Below are positions 37,001-50,290 of a stretch of 64,000 bases of DNA, in pieces. This DNA comes from Nageia nagi. Lineage: Eukaryota > Pinophyta. Position numbers and translations under genes: made by a program. The DNA lies in the NCBI GenBank assembly GCA_050084985.1, contig JBITNC010000001.1, positions 107,508,001 through 107,572,000 of the forward strand. The letters are read 5' to 3'. How positions within the stretch are numbered: the first letter of the stretch is position 1; each line of letters starts with the position of its first letter. Under the pieces are notes generated by a model. The model did not search any database, was not told where the DNA came from, and saw only the letters and a program-made list of their open reading frames with translations.

Positions 37001-37843
37001 ATATTTTCATTATACTTTTTAACTGGGACAATGTTGGAGATATAATGAGAATAATCAATGGGATGTATGAATTAAGCTTCTAAATATTTTTATAATTCTT
37101 CTTTCACCATAAATGCTATTGTAGGATGAATCTTGCATAATTTCTATTTAATTGGCTTAGCATCCTCTTTAATGCCTAAGTTGTGTACCAATAAGTTTGT
37201 ATCCAACCCTAGCATATCGGCATATGACCATGCTAATGTCTTTTGCTTTTCTTTAAATATAGATAAAAATTCTCATCTCTCATATTTGGTTAGTATCTTT
37301 CCTAGTTGAATAATCTTTAGATTATTAGGATCATCACTTAAATATACCTTGAACATTTCTTCAATTAGCATATGAGACCATTCTTCCAACTAATTTATTA
37401 TTGGAATCCAATTTTTATCATTTAGATTATATTCTTCATCTTCACCTAAATTTTGATCCTCTAAATTTGTATTTATGAATAATTCCAAGGTTTGAAGTAT
37501 AGTATCTATATCTTTGAAGTCTCATATTGTAAGTTATTTGGAAATTAGTGTAAAGTTCATAGCATCTTCATTTACTATGAAGTATGATGAAGAGCTACTT
37601 GAAATTACTGGACTTAGTAATTCAAACTCATCTCTTCCAAACTAGTCAAAGATATTTTTTCTAGACTTGAATTAGATATTTCTTTAATTTCAACCATGTT
37701 ACCTAATACAACATTAGAAAATAATATTTTGAAAGATAATATTTTAGATTCTGGATTATCTTGATTCAGTATCCCTTCAAATTTTTCACATGGTTTTTCA
37801 TATTCAAGTTTTTCTAGTTCTAGATCAACTACTTTACAATTGG
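34050..37843 (-). pseudogene. pol of gypsy element C: RT, RNase H, second RNase H, integrase
   Basis: Leftward order: linker and RT start at about 37,400-36,950 (HPIDYSHYISNIVPVKKYNE, LNKASPKDDFPL). The RT catalytic motif near 36,725 reads YYVDGLLAKS, so the second catalytic Asp of YVDD is lost. The native RNase H part is around 36,500-36,050. A second, archaeal-type RNase H lies at about 35,830-35,400, with CTNNSTNYESFIL and VKFIGDSLLI. The integrase is at 35,090-34,340, with DLIGQISPIF, YFTKWVEAIPM and a core through YYPQGN and QVESTNKTIH. The C-terminal end at 34,340-34,060 has KFSPNWLGIYIIKR. The extra RNase H between RNH and integrase is the Tat-lineage arrangement. gag and protease of the same element lie beyond the LINE at 46,080-49,607. 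Confidence 0.8.
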
Positions 37844-38049
37844 ATTCTTTTTTATTATTTTTTTATTATGTTGGAGGATGGATTTTTAATGGAATCCTAA
37901 CCATGTACAATATCTTGATATTAAGCAATCAAGCTTAGAAAAAGGTTAGATTGGAAATATCTAAAAAAATACTAGTTCATATGAGCTACATAGTACTATT
38001 AATAACTTAAATCTTGAACACCAACTAGAAACTACTTAGATACATAGAG

Positions 38050-39290
38050 CATACAAAAATTTAAAATAGAGAACTTGAAACAATAACATGAATAGAAAAA
38101 CTAGCAAAAATAATGAGAATACACTCCATAATTCCTTTGTGGTAGCTTTTACATCCATTTCATATAGTATTTTACCTAGAGACTTCACCATGACTAAGGT
38201 GGCTTTTGAGATGGTTTTCTCTTTTCACACATTACCCTCAACCTTTGTAGAGGCCTTTGGAGTAGGCTTAGGTCCTTCCATGTTGTCATTTTTCTTATTC
38301 AAAATATTTTGGCCTCCCTCTAGCAAAGCATAATTCTCCTCCATTAGTAGAACCTCATGATCTCCTTCCACTCTACCCTCAAGCCCCATCAATTACATAT
38401 CAAGGCTTTTGTTTACCTCCTCTAGGCAATCCATCAATTTATTATAACCTCTAATACCTTAGGGTCCTCCTCTACATATGATGCACTTTTCTCTTATTTT
38501 TTGGTTTGGTACCTCTTCCCTTCAATCCTAGCTGGTTGCCAATCCTCATATTCAAATTTAATTTGATGCTTCTTCTTCGAGATGATTCCATCTTTAATTT
38601 CTAATGTACCCATAATTGGGCCTCCTTCTAGTGCTATCCAATTAAACATTTATGAAATAACCATCTAGACCATGATTTACTTAAATATCATTAGAATCAA
38701 ACCTTGGTGATTGAGGTCACCTCCTTTATTCTTCTAAAAATATTTCTCTAATTTTTCAAGCTCTGCAAATAGAAAGGTCAAGATATTCATTTTGTAACCC
38801 TTTAAATGATTCAAAAAATCAAACTGGAAGCTGTGGACCCAAACATTAGTATTGTCTAGGGTAATGTACTACATAACTATAAGAACTACCTCAAGCCATG
38901 GTTTAGAAAGTGAAACACATGCCACACCTTACTTTTCCTATAGAATCTTAGGACCCCCTCTAGATAACTTCACCAACTCTATTTCTAGACTATGGTTATC
39001 CCATCAGACCATCTCTCCTAAGATAGATAGGCTTGTGACCTCTGTTAGTAGCTTTTTTATTTACTTGAAATCTAATTCTATACACCTTTACTGATACCCC
39101 TTGCCAACTCTCCAAAAACTACCTAGAAATATCCTCGTTGTTCCCTTCAAACTTTTATAATAAGTCTAGAAGACCTCCTAGCTCCAAGATTATTCATGCT
39201 ATAGAAGAAACCTCTATCATCATTGGTTCCAAATAAAAATTTGAATCCTTTGCATCATACTTCCTCTTTGACACCATAATAGGAAAACTA
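38050..39290 (-). pseudogene. Unidentified decayed ORF in the LINE 3' region
   Basis: From the ATG at about 39,274 (MVSKRKYDAKDSNFY) a stop-ridden but coherent frame runs for about 400 codons, with FLESWQGVSVKVYRI, KATNRGHKPIYLRR, MDCLEEVNKSLDM and GPKPTPKASTKVEGNV. It is highly charged. I know no domain for it. Ordinary plant LINEs end soon after RNase H, so this may be a transduced or captured sequence or another inserted fragment. Plus-strand open frames at 38,088-38,333 and 38,852-39,094 are its antisense shadows. Confidence 0.4.
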
Positions 39291-40079
39291 TAGACCAATA
39301 GCAAAAGCTTCTAAAAAAGGAAAACTTGGGAATATTAGAAGGAAAATATGGGAACCTTGATCATAAATAACAACATCCAAAACATGGATTTTGGGTAAAT
39401 AAAGAGTTGATGCTAAAAATACCTCCCACATGATAGAACAATAATGACATCTATACTTTGAGGAAAGTGTACCCCCTTGTAATCCCCTTGATCCCCTCCA
39501 CCTATCATTGCACAACATCCTACCATCCTTGGTGCTGAGCTTATGCCATATATTAAGTCATTATCAATGTTGCAATCCATGCCCAACCTTTCCCATGTCA
39601 AGTGAAACATTAAATTCCAACCTCCCTAACACATCATAATAAAAAAACATAAATTTTCGTAGGTTTAGATCTGCTATCCCCAATGATGACATGAGGTGGA
39701 TACTCTCCTACATGAAACCTATAACCCTCCACTTTAGCTTAAGTCTAATCAATAGCACACTTCTTCCCCTAGGATCCACCATTCCAACTAGTGTAAACCA
39801 AAACCCATGTAGATCCAAGTTAGCATAAAGCATAATCGAATCCTAACATTTGGAGATAGAAACTAGCCAAGTGTACCTTCATTCCACCAAAGACCTTATA
39901 ATGAGCCTACCTTTTTAAAGTTTCTTGCAATCTAAAAATTTAAAAAAAAAAAGCCTTTGAGGAGATGATCTCCACTAAATATTCAAATTCAAAAACCAAT
40001 GGTACCATTCCTCCCAATGCTAAGCCCTAACCTTCCCAACCATATTCAATAGCCAAGGTCATAAAACATTATGGGAAAT

Positions 40080-41100
40080 CACTCTCCTAGAACCTCATAT
40101 CCACCATATCCACTACTTCATTAGCAATTTTATCAACCAAAAAATTTGCCTCTTGAAAGTTATGTCAAATAGTAACATTCTTGATTCCTTCTAGTAATCT
40201 TCTAGCCTTGATGATCATGGATTTGATATCCCACCCTGGAGGGAGGAGACCATAAAGTATGTTAATCACATTGAGAGAATCCCCATTGAGAATGATATTT
40301 TTATAATTTAATATTTTGATCATTTTTAGGCTGATAAAAGATACTTGAGCTTTAGTAAAATGACTTGTTTAACACCCTAATGGTTATGCAATAATTAAGA
40401 TAAATTTTCCATTATGATCTCTAACAACTCCCACTATGCTAGCAAGGCTTGGATTGCCTTTAAAAGAGCCATCAAAGTTGATCAAGAGCCACCCAAATAG
40501 GGGATAAAGCTAATGAGCTACCTTCCAAGGATGTTGAACAAAAAGATCCATCCTCCTTTCCAAACCCCAACTTGAAAGAATTATAATTTCTTCAAGGACC
40601 TCCCAAATTATCTTAAACTTAAAAATGGATAAGTTTTCTTTAATAAAATTGTTAATTTTAAAGCAAGGTGGTGGGATGGGAGGCTAACATCTTGGAACAC
40701 CCTACAACTTCTTTGTTTCTAAACTTCCCACCATAAATTTGGAATACTAAGACCCCAAATTCTTCTCAATATGGTGCTAAAAAAGGGATTCACCCATTTC
40801 TAAAGTAAGTCATTAACTATCCTAGGTGCCACCCATTTCAAATGTAATTTCCACATAATAAAATGTAATACTTCAATAATATAGTCATAGTGGATCAACA
40901 AATGGTCAATTGATTCCTATTTATTTTGATATAGAATACATCTATTTTCCATACTGAAGCCTCTTTTTTGCAAGTTCTCCATCGTAAGGATTTTATTTTG
41001 AATAGCCACCCAAGCAAAGAATCTAATCTTTGGTATAGGGTTCTTGACCCACACCTTTCAATCCACATTCTAAAAAGGAAATTCCTCCACCATAATACTA
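40080..41100 (-). pseudogene. LINE ORF2 C-terminal part: zinc-binding region and RNase H
   Basis: At about 41,000-40,900 the frame shows NILTMENLQKRGFSMENRC and ESIDHLLIHYDYI, the zinc-binding reverse-transcriptase region with its H-x-L-x-x-H-C-like block. At about 40,330-40,100 is ILNGDSLNVINILYG, then ARRLLEGIKNVTI and FQEANFLVDKIANEVVDM. These are the GDS and REANxxAD motifs of the LINE-associated RNase H, with Phe-Gln in place of Arg before EAN. Stops interrupt both. Confidence 0.75.
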
Positions 41101-42099
41101 TAGGCTAATTTAACAAATAAGGCTCCATAATTTTCCACCCCTAGATAAAGGAATCCTCCTGTCCTAAAGTCAAGGTATATACTTCAAGCATCTTATTAAG
41201 AATATCTAAAGCTTCCTTTTGGGATTTAGATGTATGATCAAGAGTTAGCAATTTCCATGTTTATCTCTCCCCCATGGAAATGTAATTACCAACTTCAAAT
41301 TCGTACTTGAGTGTAAGATCTCTTCTTAAAATAGAAAAAACATCATGATCCTAACGAGGAATTTTCTTAAGCCAATTATCTTTTCAAAAATGAACTTTAC
41401 TCTTATCCCTAATAATCCAACATCTATGACTTTTAAGAAAGCCTTTGTACACTAAATACCATTCCAAAATGGAAAGCCCACCCTTGGATTAATCTCTTCT
41501 AGAAATGAAGAATTTGAGAGATACTTACTTTGACAATTTCCACCCAAGGATTCTCTATACCATTAGCCACCCTACAAGCATCTTACTCATCAAAGCAAGA
41601 TTCATTTTTTTAATATTTTTGACCCCTAACCCTCCTTTTTTGAAAGGTAAACAAACCTTCTTCCAAGAAACTAAATCCATTCTTTTTTTTCTCCTCAACA
41701 ATTATCCATAAGAAATCCCTCTAAATTTGGATGAGCTTGTCTAACACTTTCTTTGGAACCTTGAAAATAGATATATAATACATAGATAAGATTTATAGAA
41801 CTAAATTAATTATTTAAAGTTTACTTGCTTGACTCAAAAGAGCACACTTCCATCTTACTGACTTCTTTAAGAAATGTTCAACAACTATGTCCCATAAGGC
41901 CTCCTTCATCCCTTGATTAAACAAAGGCACACCCAAATGGGTGGTTGGAAATTCCCTAATAACATAGTGAAAGATATTTTATACTCTTTGTTGAATAATC
42001 CTTCTTGTGTTCAATAAAAATAACTTACTTTTTTCAAAGTTTATCTTTTAACTAGTTGACCTTTCATACTAGTCTAGAATCTATTTAAAACGATGAGTT

Positions 42100-44100
42100 T
42101 GGGGGATAGAAGATCTAAAGAAGATTAAGGTATCATCCATAAATTATAGGAGAGAAACAAGAGGAGGGTCCCTAGTAGGTTTAATACCTTCAATCAAGCC
42201 TTCATGAGTAGCAACTTGAATACTCATGCCTAAAGTTTCAACAAAAAGTATAAAAAGGAAGGGAGATAAATTATCGCCCTGATGAAGACCCCTTTTACTA
42301 GGAAAATAAGCATAGAAAAGATTGTAGTTGAGATACATTCAAATACCAAAGCCAACTAGTGCTCTTAAAACCAAAACTTACATAGAACAAGCATCAATAA
42401 TTTTCAATCAACTTTGTCATGGGATTTACTGATATCCAATTTTAAAAATATACCATCCCTCCCATATTTAAAGCTTGTTCATGGTTAAAAATAATCTCAT
42501 CCAAAATTTGCCTCTCCAAAACAAAACCCCCTTGGTTGGGGCTAATGATCAAAGGGATAATGGACTTTAACCTATTTTCCATTACTTTTGAAACAATTTT
42601 ATAGAGGAAATTACATATAAATGTAGAATTCACATCCTTTGGCATAATTTTGGATACTTGAAATTCCTAGATTACCAACACAATCTCCTTACCCATAATA
42701 TCCCAAAAGGTTTTAAAGAATCTCCTAGGGAAACCATCTCATCCTAGCTCCTTAGAGCCACCTATCTCAAAAATAGTTGCTTGAATGTCTATCTCAGTAA
42801 ACTTACAACTTAACTGACCATTGAGTCTTCTATTCATCAAACTCGATATGTTATTAAGAATCTTTTCAACTGCTTCCTACTAAGATATCAAATTATGGCC
42901 AAGGAGGTTGAGAAATAGAGATACCCTTCCTCATTCATTTTGGTTAAATCTCTGGTAATAGAACAATCCAAGAATTGAATCTCACTAATATTACTCTAAC
43001 TATGATGCCTTAAAGTATAAACATGAAAAAACTTTGTGTTCATGTCCCTCTCTTAAAGCCAATTGATCCTAGATTTTTGTTTTCACATAATCTCTTCCTA
43101 TTCTAAAGTGGTATTCCATTCATTTAAGGTCTCCTTCTCCAATCATTGAAGATCTTTAGAGAAATCTTGTACTAGAATTTATTCTTCCAAGGATCTCATT
43201 TGCACTTGGATATCATATTTCATTCTAGAGATGAAACCAAAGGTTTCTCTATTCCTTACCTTGATATTTTTCTTGATAAATCTTAGCTTTTTGGTTATTT
43301 GAGTTAAAAGAGAACTAGAAAAGCTATGTTGCCACCATACTTTGATATGTTCTTCTAGGCTCTCATGGGTAAGCCACATATTTTCAAAATTAAAAGGGAA
43401 ATTAAACTATATTCTTTGTTCCTAAGTTTATAAAAGAAAGGGATTATGGTCCAATCTAGTCTTTGGGTAACCTAAGAGAGTGGAATGCCTATACCTAGTA
43501 ATGCAATCCTAAGAAATAAAGATTTTATCAAGTTTTTCCTGAATATGAGAGGCTCCACACCTACCATTAGTCCAAGTAAACTGGATTCTCTCTAAATTTA
43601 GGTCTAAAATATTATTCCCATTAACAAATTTGGAAAAATATTGCACACCCTTGGTGAATCCCTTAACCCCCCCTTGCTTATTAGAAAGGACCAAGGAAAA
43701 ATTGAAGTATCCAGCCATAATCCAACTTAGCCTCTTAAAAGCTTTTTGCATTTGATTAAGAGAAGACCATAAAATTTCCTACCCATATAGGGAATAGAGG
43801 CATACACATTTGTAATAATAAAAGTCTCCATAGTAACTAAAGAAGTGAAAATAATTGAGAAAAAACTTAGCCTAGAGATAATGAATCTACCATCCAATGT
43901 AGTTCTATTCCATAAATACAAAATACCTCTAGATTTACCTACTGCGTGAACTTCAACAAAATTTTCCTTTCTCCAAAGGATATTTTTAATAGAAAGAGTC
44001 TTACCTTTAATAATTTTTATTTCTTGAAGAGGGACCACCTCAAATTTTAGTTCCCTCTTTAAATCCAAAAAACTTATATCTTTTAGGGGTACAAATACCC
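42100..44100 (-). pseudogene. LINE ORF2: endonuclease and reverse transcriptase
   Basis: The endonuclease covers 44,068-43,500. An N-terminal part contains KSRGILYLWNRTTLDGRF. A C-terminal part contains IMAGYFNFSLVLSNKQGG (family GDFN, Asp lost) and RIQFTWTNGRCGASHIQEKL. The linker is at about 43,380-43,000. The RT is at about 43,000-42,100, with FICNFLYKIVSKVMENRLKS, ISPNQGGFVLERQILDEI, KRGLHQGDNLSPFLFILF, and FMDDTLIF near 42,130 keeping both catalytic aspartates. Multiple stops and frameshifts separate these blocks. Confidence 0.85.
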
Positions 44101-44129
44101 CTTATATTCCATGAAAGGATTCTCATTAC

Positions 44130-45880
44130 TTCATAGATTTACTTTTCTTCCCTCCACCCCAAAGAGGGTAGCTTGGGCTCCTTTAGAAATATACTCTTTC
44201 ATTTCTTGATATCATAACATTCCTTTATAAGTTCTTCATGGAATATCCTTGCTAACCAATCCATGGAGTTTGTTCTTCTTATTGTTATTTTGCCCTAGAG
44301 TAACAATCATATTTTTCTCTAAGAATCTGATTCCTCATCTTCATCCCAAAACTTACCCCTCTAGACTGAGTAAGGGAAGTATCAAGAACATATTAATTCA
44401 TTTCCACCTAAAATACATGCCCTAAGCCAAGTTTTAAAGGGGATGAAAATTAGGTTTTAGTAACTCTATCCAAAGCTTTAGTTAACACACTCATTCTATG
44501 ATCTTCCATTCCTTGAGTTTGAGAGACAATCTCCTTTTCTCCTTGGTATTACTATTCTAACATTAGAATCTCTACCTCAGGGGAGGAATCCTTTTAGTCT
44601 TCATTATTTTAATTTGAAAGATAATCAACCACTTATTTATCTTCCAATAGGGTGATCAAAGCTTCTTCCAATATTATTCCTAGCCCCATAATTGCCAAAG
44701 CTTTATGATACAATGATTTCTCTTCTATCGAAGGTCACTTAGAATGATCCTCTAGGCTAGAGAAAGCATTACAAATGGTGGCTCTCCCAAACACCTCCTT
44801 TTCATTCAAGCCTGAGGTTTCACAAACTTCTACTCTTTGGGTATTACATTTCCCACCTTTTTATTTTTTCATCTAATTTGCTAGTTGTTTCCCAAGATAC
44901 GAAGAGGAAGTGTGGCCCTTCTCCTTACAATGGTCATAGTTTTGAGGAGGGTTCTCATACTCTATTAGTTGGGACCAAAATCCTAATTTTGAGACTAATT
45001 CAATAAATTCCATAAGGTTTGAAGAAGGAAAGATACTAACACATAATCTAATGAAGATCATGCAGGATTTTGCTTTGGTAGCCTTATCAATGATGATAAG
45101 ATTTCCAATCCAATTCCTAATCCCTACTAGGACTTCATCATGCCAAAACTAAAATGGAAGGCCTGAGAGTCTAACCCAAATAGGAATAGATGTAATGACT
45201 TGGATATTGGGATTAAAATTTGGATTCCATTTCACCACAAACAAAGCTTATTATCCAAACATCTAGGGTCCCCCAAATAACACTTTTTGAAGGTCCTCCT
45301 CCATGCAAAACTTGATCAAGAAAAATCCATTTGGGAGGGACATGATATCAAACCTCTTATTTGTTTTCCATTTTTGAAAATTCTATTCTTGCATTAAATC
45401 AATATCTGGTCTAGGTCTTATAAACTTTCCCATCGAGTTCAAATCACCTTCCTCCATTGTAATCTTAATGATCTCTAGGGGGCAGTAAGCTTTCATTTTG
45501 AAGCTTAGAAATTTAAACAAGATGCTAAAGGTACTATGCTAGACCCTCTATCCACTTGAGCATAAGATAACCTCTTTTATTTTATCAGTTGTGCCTTTGA
45601 ACCTTCCATAGAATTTGAAAGCTTGGGGTCAACCTTTGTATCCAAAACTATAAAAGTGATAGGCTTACCTATAAGTACCCCATCTTCTAGAACTATATAT
45701 CCAGACCCATCACCTCCACCTTGATATTGAACCTTTCCAAAACCCCCAGGATTTTCCACCCCAACCATGTAGACCACCTCGCTCTCCACCCACTCCACAC
45801 CACTCATCATTCTCCTAATCAAATTATTTTTTATATATAGGTCCTTGTTCATAGCAACCTAAACCTCATCCCTTCCATTG
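44130..45880 (-). pseudogene. LINE ORF1: DUF4283 / zinc-knuckle nucleic-acid-binding protein
   Basis: The N-terminal part (45,852-45,577) includes MMSGVEWVESEVVYMVGVEN. Next comes a DUF4283-like block at about 45,400-45,050 with IPIWVRLSGLPF and GIRNWIGNLIIIDKATKAK. A knuckle-like end near 44,930 reads YDHCKEKGHTSSSYLGKQ, where two of the CCHC positions are altered. Such ORF1 proteins bind the LINE RNA. The start is uncertain. Confidence 0.7.
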
Positions 45881-46079
45881 ACATCTACTAAAATATATTT
45901 AAATAAATGATCTCACATAAGGTGATAAGTATTCTAATGAATTATAGAAAACACCTTCATGTGGTTTAGGTAAAGAAATGAGAGGTGGTTCTATAGGACC
46001 CATATAAATAAAAAGAATTTTATTAGGAACTTTTCCTAATGGTACTAATTACCCCACTACATTGGGAGATTCCTTTGAT

Positions 46080-49000
46080 CTTCTTATTTCTTGAGCAAAA
46101 GGAATACTAAGCATAACATCATCAATTCAAAACTTCCTTATACCATAATCTAGTAGTTTTATTGTTATTAGGTAGATGTTTGATGATTTACCATATTCTT
46201 GAAAATCATCACTTTTTAATTATGTATTCAAGGGATATGAAACTTTTGATGAGGCTTTTCTTAATTCATCTATTTTTTTGCTCTTTCCTCCAAAGTACAT
46301 TTTTCTTGTGGTGTGGTTCAATCTTTGGTAAGGAATCATCACTAATATTTTATTGATTTTTGGATAATTCTTGATTGATAGTATATTTTTCTTTTAAAGT
46401 GATCGAAGAAGAATTATTCTTACCCACCCTAGCAATCGATGTTCTTTTTATTGGTATTGATGTTGTAAAATAATAAATAGATGGTAGATCTACTTCTTTA
46501 GATAAATGAACACTATTATAGTGTGAAGATGGGTTTTCATCTCCATGAACATAATGTACTATACCCTTGTGAATATACTTTAAAAAATTATGATACGTTT
46601 ATGGGACACATTGCATATCCCTAATCAAGGCCTCCCCAAAAGGATGTTATATTGTGTGATATCTCCTTTGATTCCTTATAACACCATGTGTATTGTTTTA
46701 GACCCTACAATAATAGGCAATGAGATTGATCCCATTATTGAACATAAAGCATCATTAAATGCTTTTAGTTGTATGGATGATGCAAAAATATGTGAAAATA
46801 GGAGATTCAAATTTTTATATATAGTTGTTGAAATGATGTTTATTGTTGAAACTTACTCAATCAATATTCTCTTAAAAGTTTTCCCATCTACCTTAGCTGT
46901 GATATGCAAAGGTGGATCTTGACCATGTGCCTTATTTGAATATTTAGCTTCATGATCATAGAAAATAATAGTAGATTTTTGAATTATTTTGATGTTTCCT
47001 ACAAAATACAAAAAGTTTTCAAGATCATTTATATCTAATTCAATTATTTGTAATAATAAATTCATTTCATCTCTATGGTTCTTAAATCATTGCAGTAACT
47101 CAAATAGAGATATTTTCACTTATAAATGTTTTAATTATTGATGTAAAGCTCTTTTCAATGATACCTTCAAAGGTTGGGGTCTAGGTATGTTAGGTTTCAC
47201 AACAACCTCATCTGGTTGATTATTTGGAATAACATTTTATTTTCATTGTATCTTTTGATCTCTTATAGTAATATTGACCGTTGTTATGAATGTTGAATTA
47301 TCATAACTCTAATTGTGTGTTACTTGATTCTCATGTGGGTGCAATGAGACATTATTAGCTTGGTTTTTAGGAAGAGGGTTTTGATAAATTCCCAAATTTT
47401 GATTAGGTATAGCTAGAGGATTATCAACTTCCAATTTTTTATGATCAATCAGATCTTAAATCTTATGTTGTAAGGTCTTACATTTATTTTTATCATGACC
47501 CTTTTGGTGATGGTAATGATAAAATTCATTTTCATTATACCATTTATTATTTTTAGCATTAGGATGTTCAAGTCTTATCCTAGATAAACTAATTATTTGA
47601 TGGTCACAAAGTTTGCTCGTAATATCATAAAGAGATTCTGATAAAGGTGTGTACTTTCTTTTAGGTTTAGATTCTTTTTCCTTGTTTTGTAGAGGATTCA
47701 GTTCTATCTCTTTAGTAATAGAAACTTTATTAACAAGTGATAGTTTACTTATTTGTTTTGTTTGGTTTTTATTCTTAACATAAGGTCCTTTTTCTTAGTT
47801 TTTATCTTGCCATCTTGAATCTTAACCTTTTCAATTATGATAGCTTGAGAAATAGCTTCTTTACAGGTATTATGTTATTGAATGAATAAGGTACTAGCAA
47901 TAAGCCTTAAGCAACTTTAACTAAACATTTTGACCAACTCTTCTTGAGGTAGAATATAAGACATGCTTGTCAATATTACCCTCCATATTGAGATGAAGTC
48001 AATGACTAATTCATTTGGGAATTGTTGTAATCTTGTAAGATCAGTGATGGATGTTTTATCTTTAATATTAATTCTAAAGTATTCTAAGAATAAACTTGCC
48101 AATTGAGCATATGAATGAATGTTATATTCTACTAAGTTGTTGTACCAATTCATTGCTTATCCAAAAAGTGTCGTAGGAAATATACGTAGCATTAATGCAT
48201 CATCATTAGCAATAACATAACTTGAATACTTGAATCCTTTAAGATGTTCTTTAGAATATTCTTTTCCTTTAAATGGTTCAATTTTTGGAATTTCAAATTT
48301 AAAAGGAATCTTATTTTTGGAAACACTAGGATGAATCAATTCATCACAAATTGTTTCATACAATACTTTTTGTTTACCTTACAAATGCAACTCCTTTTCA
48401 ATTTCCATTAACTTTTTATGAAGATCATCCTTTTCTCCTCGTTGATTTTTATACATAGGATATTCATAATTTCTATGATCCACTCTTTCATCTTACCTTG
48501 GGAACAATTCATATCTTTGTTCGAAAGGTGTCTTGACATCATAATGAATCTCATTGTATGGTGGAGAAGGTTGTGTAGGTTGATGCAATGGTTGTTGATG
48601 TAATTATTTATGAGGTAATGGTGTTCTAGGAGGGTAGTGTAGTTGTCCCTTATCTTTGGGAGGTAAATGATACCTTTGAATCTCATTTTGTCTATTTCTA
48701 AATGAAGCTTCTTTTCTCTTATACAGATAGGGATCTTGATATTTATACAATCCATGACCTTGTGGTGATAAAGATTGTACCTTGGGTTGTGCTTTTCTAT
48801 CTCTCTCCCATAATTTGATTAGGTCTAGGTTAGATTTGGATATTTTTCTTATTAGGTTGCATTCTTTGTGGTTGATTTAGGTGTAAATCAAACATTGGTT
48901 ATGCTTACAAATTTTATTGTTCAATAAACCCAAGGGGTTTCTTTTGTTGTTATACACCTTGATTATATGAAACAATTTGTCGTTGTTATTGTTGTTGGTA

Positions 49001-49607
49001 TTGCATATTATTTTGGGATGGATCCTCTTTTCTATATGCATAAGGAGGTATTCCATGCAATTTATACCTTATTGGATCATGATTATGTTATATGACTTTA
49101 CAAAGGAGTTGATGTATTTGATTTTAAAATGTGAAAAGGATTATTATAAACTCTAGAATGGTCTCTTGATTCTGGCATAGGAGTAGTTGTATGTATGGAG
49201 ATTTAATCATCGAAATCTTCTACCTATCTAGATATGGTAAAAGGAGTATAATCATCTCTTCTTAGATATGATTGAACTAAATATCCATCTGATAAATAAT
49301 GTATGACACTATCATACTTAGGTCTAAAAGGAGCTCTTTCAAGAATAGTATCGGTTGAATAAGTTTATGAAGGGGGTATATTTCTTACTTAAATTTCTTC
49401 CACACCATTGACTGGTTGTATATCTTTTGCTAAATATTCTAGATCTAAAGGAAGACTATGGGGATGAGAAGAATGAGGGATTCTTAACTTTGTTAGATGT
49501 TTTCTAACTATATCTAAGTTATGATCAATAGGATTTAGGTGAACTTGATTTATTTCTTGAGGAGTTTCTCTTCTTGAAATATTTTGTACTTGACTTATGA
49601 CTTTCAT
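46080..49607 (-). pseudogene. gag and protease of gypsy element C
   Basis: The likely start is the ATG at 49,607. The capsid-like Retrotrans_gag domain is at 48,363-47,880, with KIEPFKGKEYSKEHLKGF, LMLRIFPTTLFG and MNWYNNLVEYNIHSYAQLA, then FPNELVIDFISIWR. A single CCHC-type knuckle, FYHYHQKGHDKNKC, is near 47,510 and is followed by LQHKIQDLID and NLGIYQNPLPKNQ. The protease is at about 47,000-46,570, with ILIE-stop-VSTINIIS (catalytic Asp replaced by Glu) and YNILLGRPWL. After about 46,080 the frame loses identity and the LINE begins. RT resumes at 37,840. Confidence 0.8.
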
Positions 49608-49959
49608 GTTCTTCTATATGATATTCATTGTATGGTTCTTGCTCTTAACGAGCTCTTTGAGAATAAGTGTTAATCATCTTATTTTGATTTTTTGTTTATG
49701 TTTGTATTTTTTGGTTTTGTTTTCTTTTTTACCAAACTATAAAAAAATCAAGCATCAAACATAGTAATTCTATTTTTATCTTTTGGATGTATATTTACGA
49801 GAAAAATAATTAAATGCAAAAACAACCTCCATGCACACTTACCTTTTTAGTGTGATTATATTTTTCTTGCTTTTTGGTATATTAAATTAATCCTTTTTAA
49901 TATAAGTGGTGTGAATTGTACATTTTAATATTTTTAATTTTCCTAAATCATTTTGTTTA

Positions 49960-50290
49960 GTCAAGTATTTAAACAAGGTAGGTTGATAATCCTATTAGGG
50001 TATCTTAGGCTAAGTAATAGCTTATTACTTAAATTGATCTCCTTAGTGCAATGGGGTTCACGAAATGCTGCTAAGAATTATCTCGGTAAAGAAATCCAAG
50101 TATAGCTTCCTTTTTTATAGTCATTTGATGGAAAGTTATAACTTCTAACCTATGAACCTGGTATTCATATCTAGGTCTTGGCTCTAAAGCTTATAATATT
50201 TTATCGATGGGAACATAAGAAAATAAGAGTCAATGGTTGGTAATGATATCCAACTCATTGATATTCATTTTAATAGGTCTCATGATCATG
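49960..50290. repeat. Dispersed repeat, copy 2; probable 5' leader/LTR remnant of element C
   Basis: It is collinear with 6,178-6,710 (AGTCAATGGTTGGTAATGATATCCAACTCATTGATATTCATTTTA compared with 6,650-6,700). Its place 350 bases upstream of the gag start of a minus-strand gypsy suggests a leader or LTR edge. No TG..CA border could be fixed. Confidence 0.45.

Larger units (their letters stand above)
37844..45900 (-). mobile_element. L1-type LINE inserted in gypsy element C
   Basis: The full order of a plant L1-like element is present on the minus strand: a DUF4283/zinc-knuckle ORF1 (45,880-44,130), an endonuclease (44,068-43,500), an RT (43,000-42,100), a zinc-binding region (41,100-40,680) and an RNase H (40,500-40,080). 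There is also a 3' region of about 2.2 kb ending in an A-rich tail (minus strand AATAAAAAAATAATAAAAAA, 37,844-37,870). It separates protease (right) from RT (left) of gypsy element C. The 5' border near 45,900 is approximate, and I could not identify a target-site duplication. Confidence 0.75.

Noticed and set aside
37840-45900. LINE and gypsy coding blocks read as one chimeric element
   Set aside because: Gypsy protease ends right of 46.0 kb and RT resumes left of 37.84 kb in the correct order, and the LINE has its own A-rich tail; insertion explains it better than fusion.
46590-46922. 110-codon plus-strand frame
   Set aside because: It is antisense to the protease of gypsy element C, whose LLGRPWL motif is on the minus strand.
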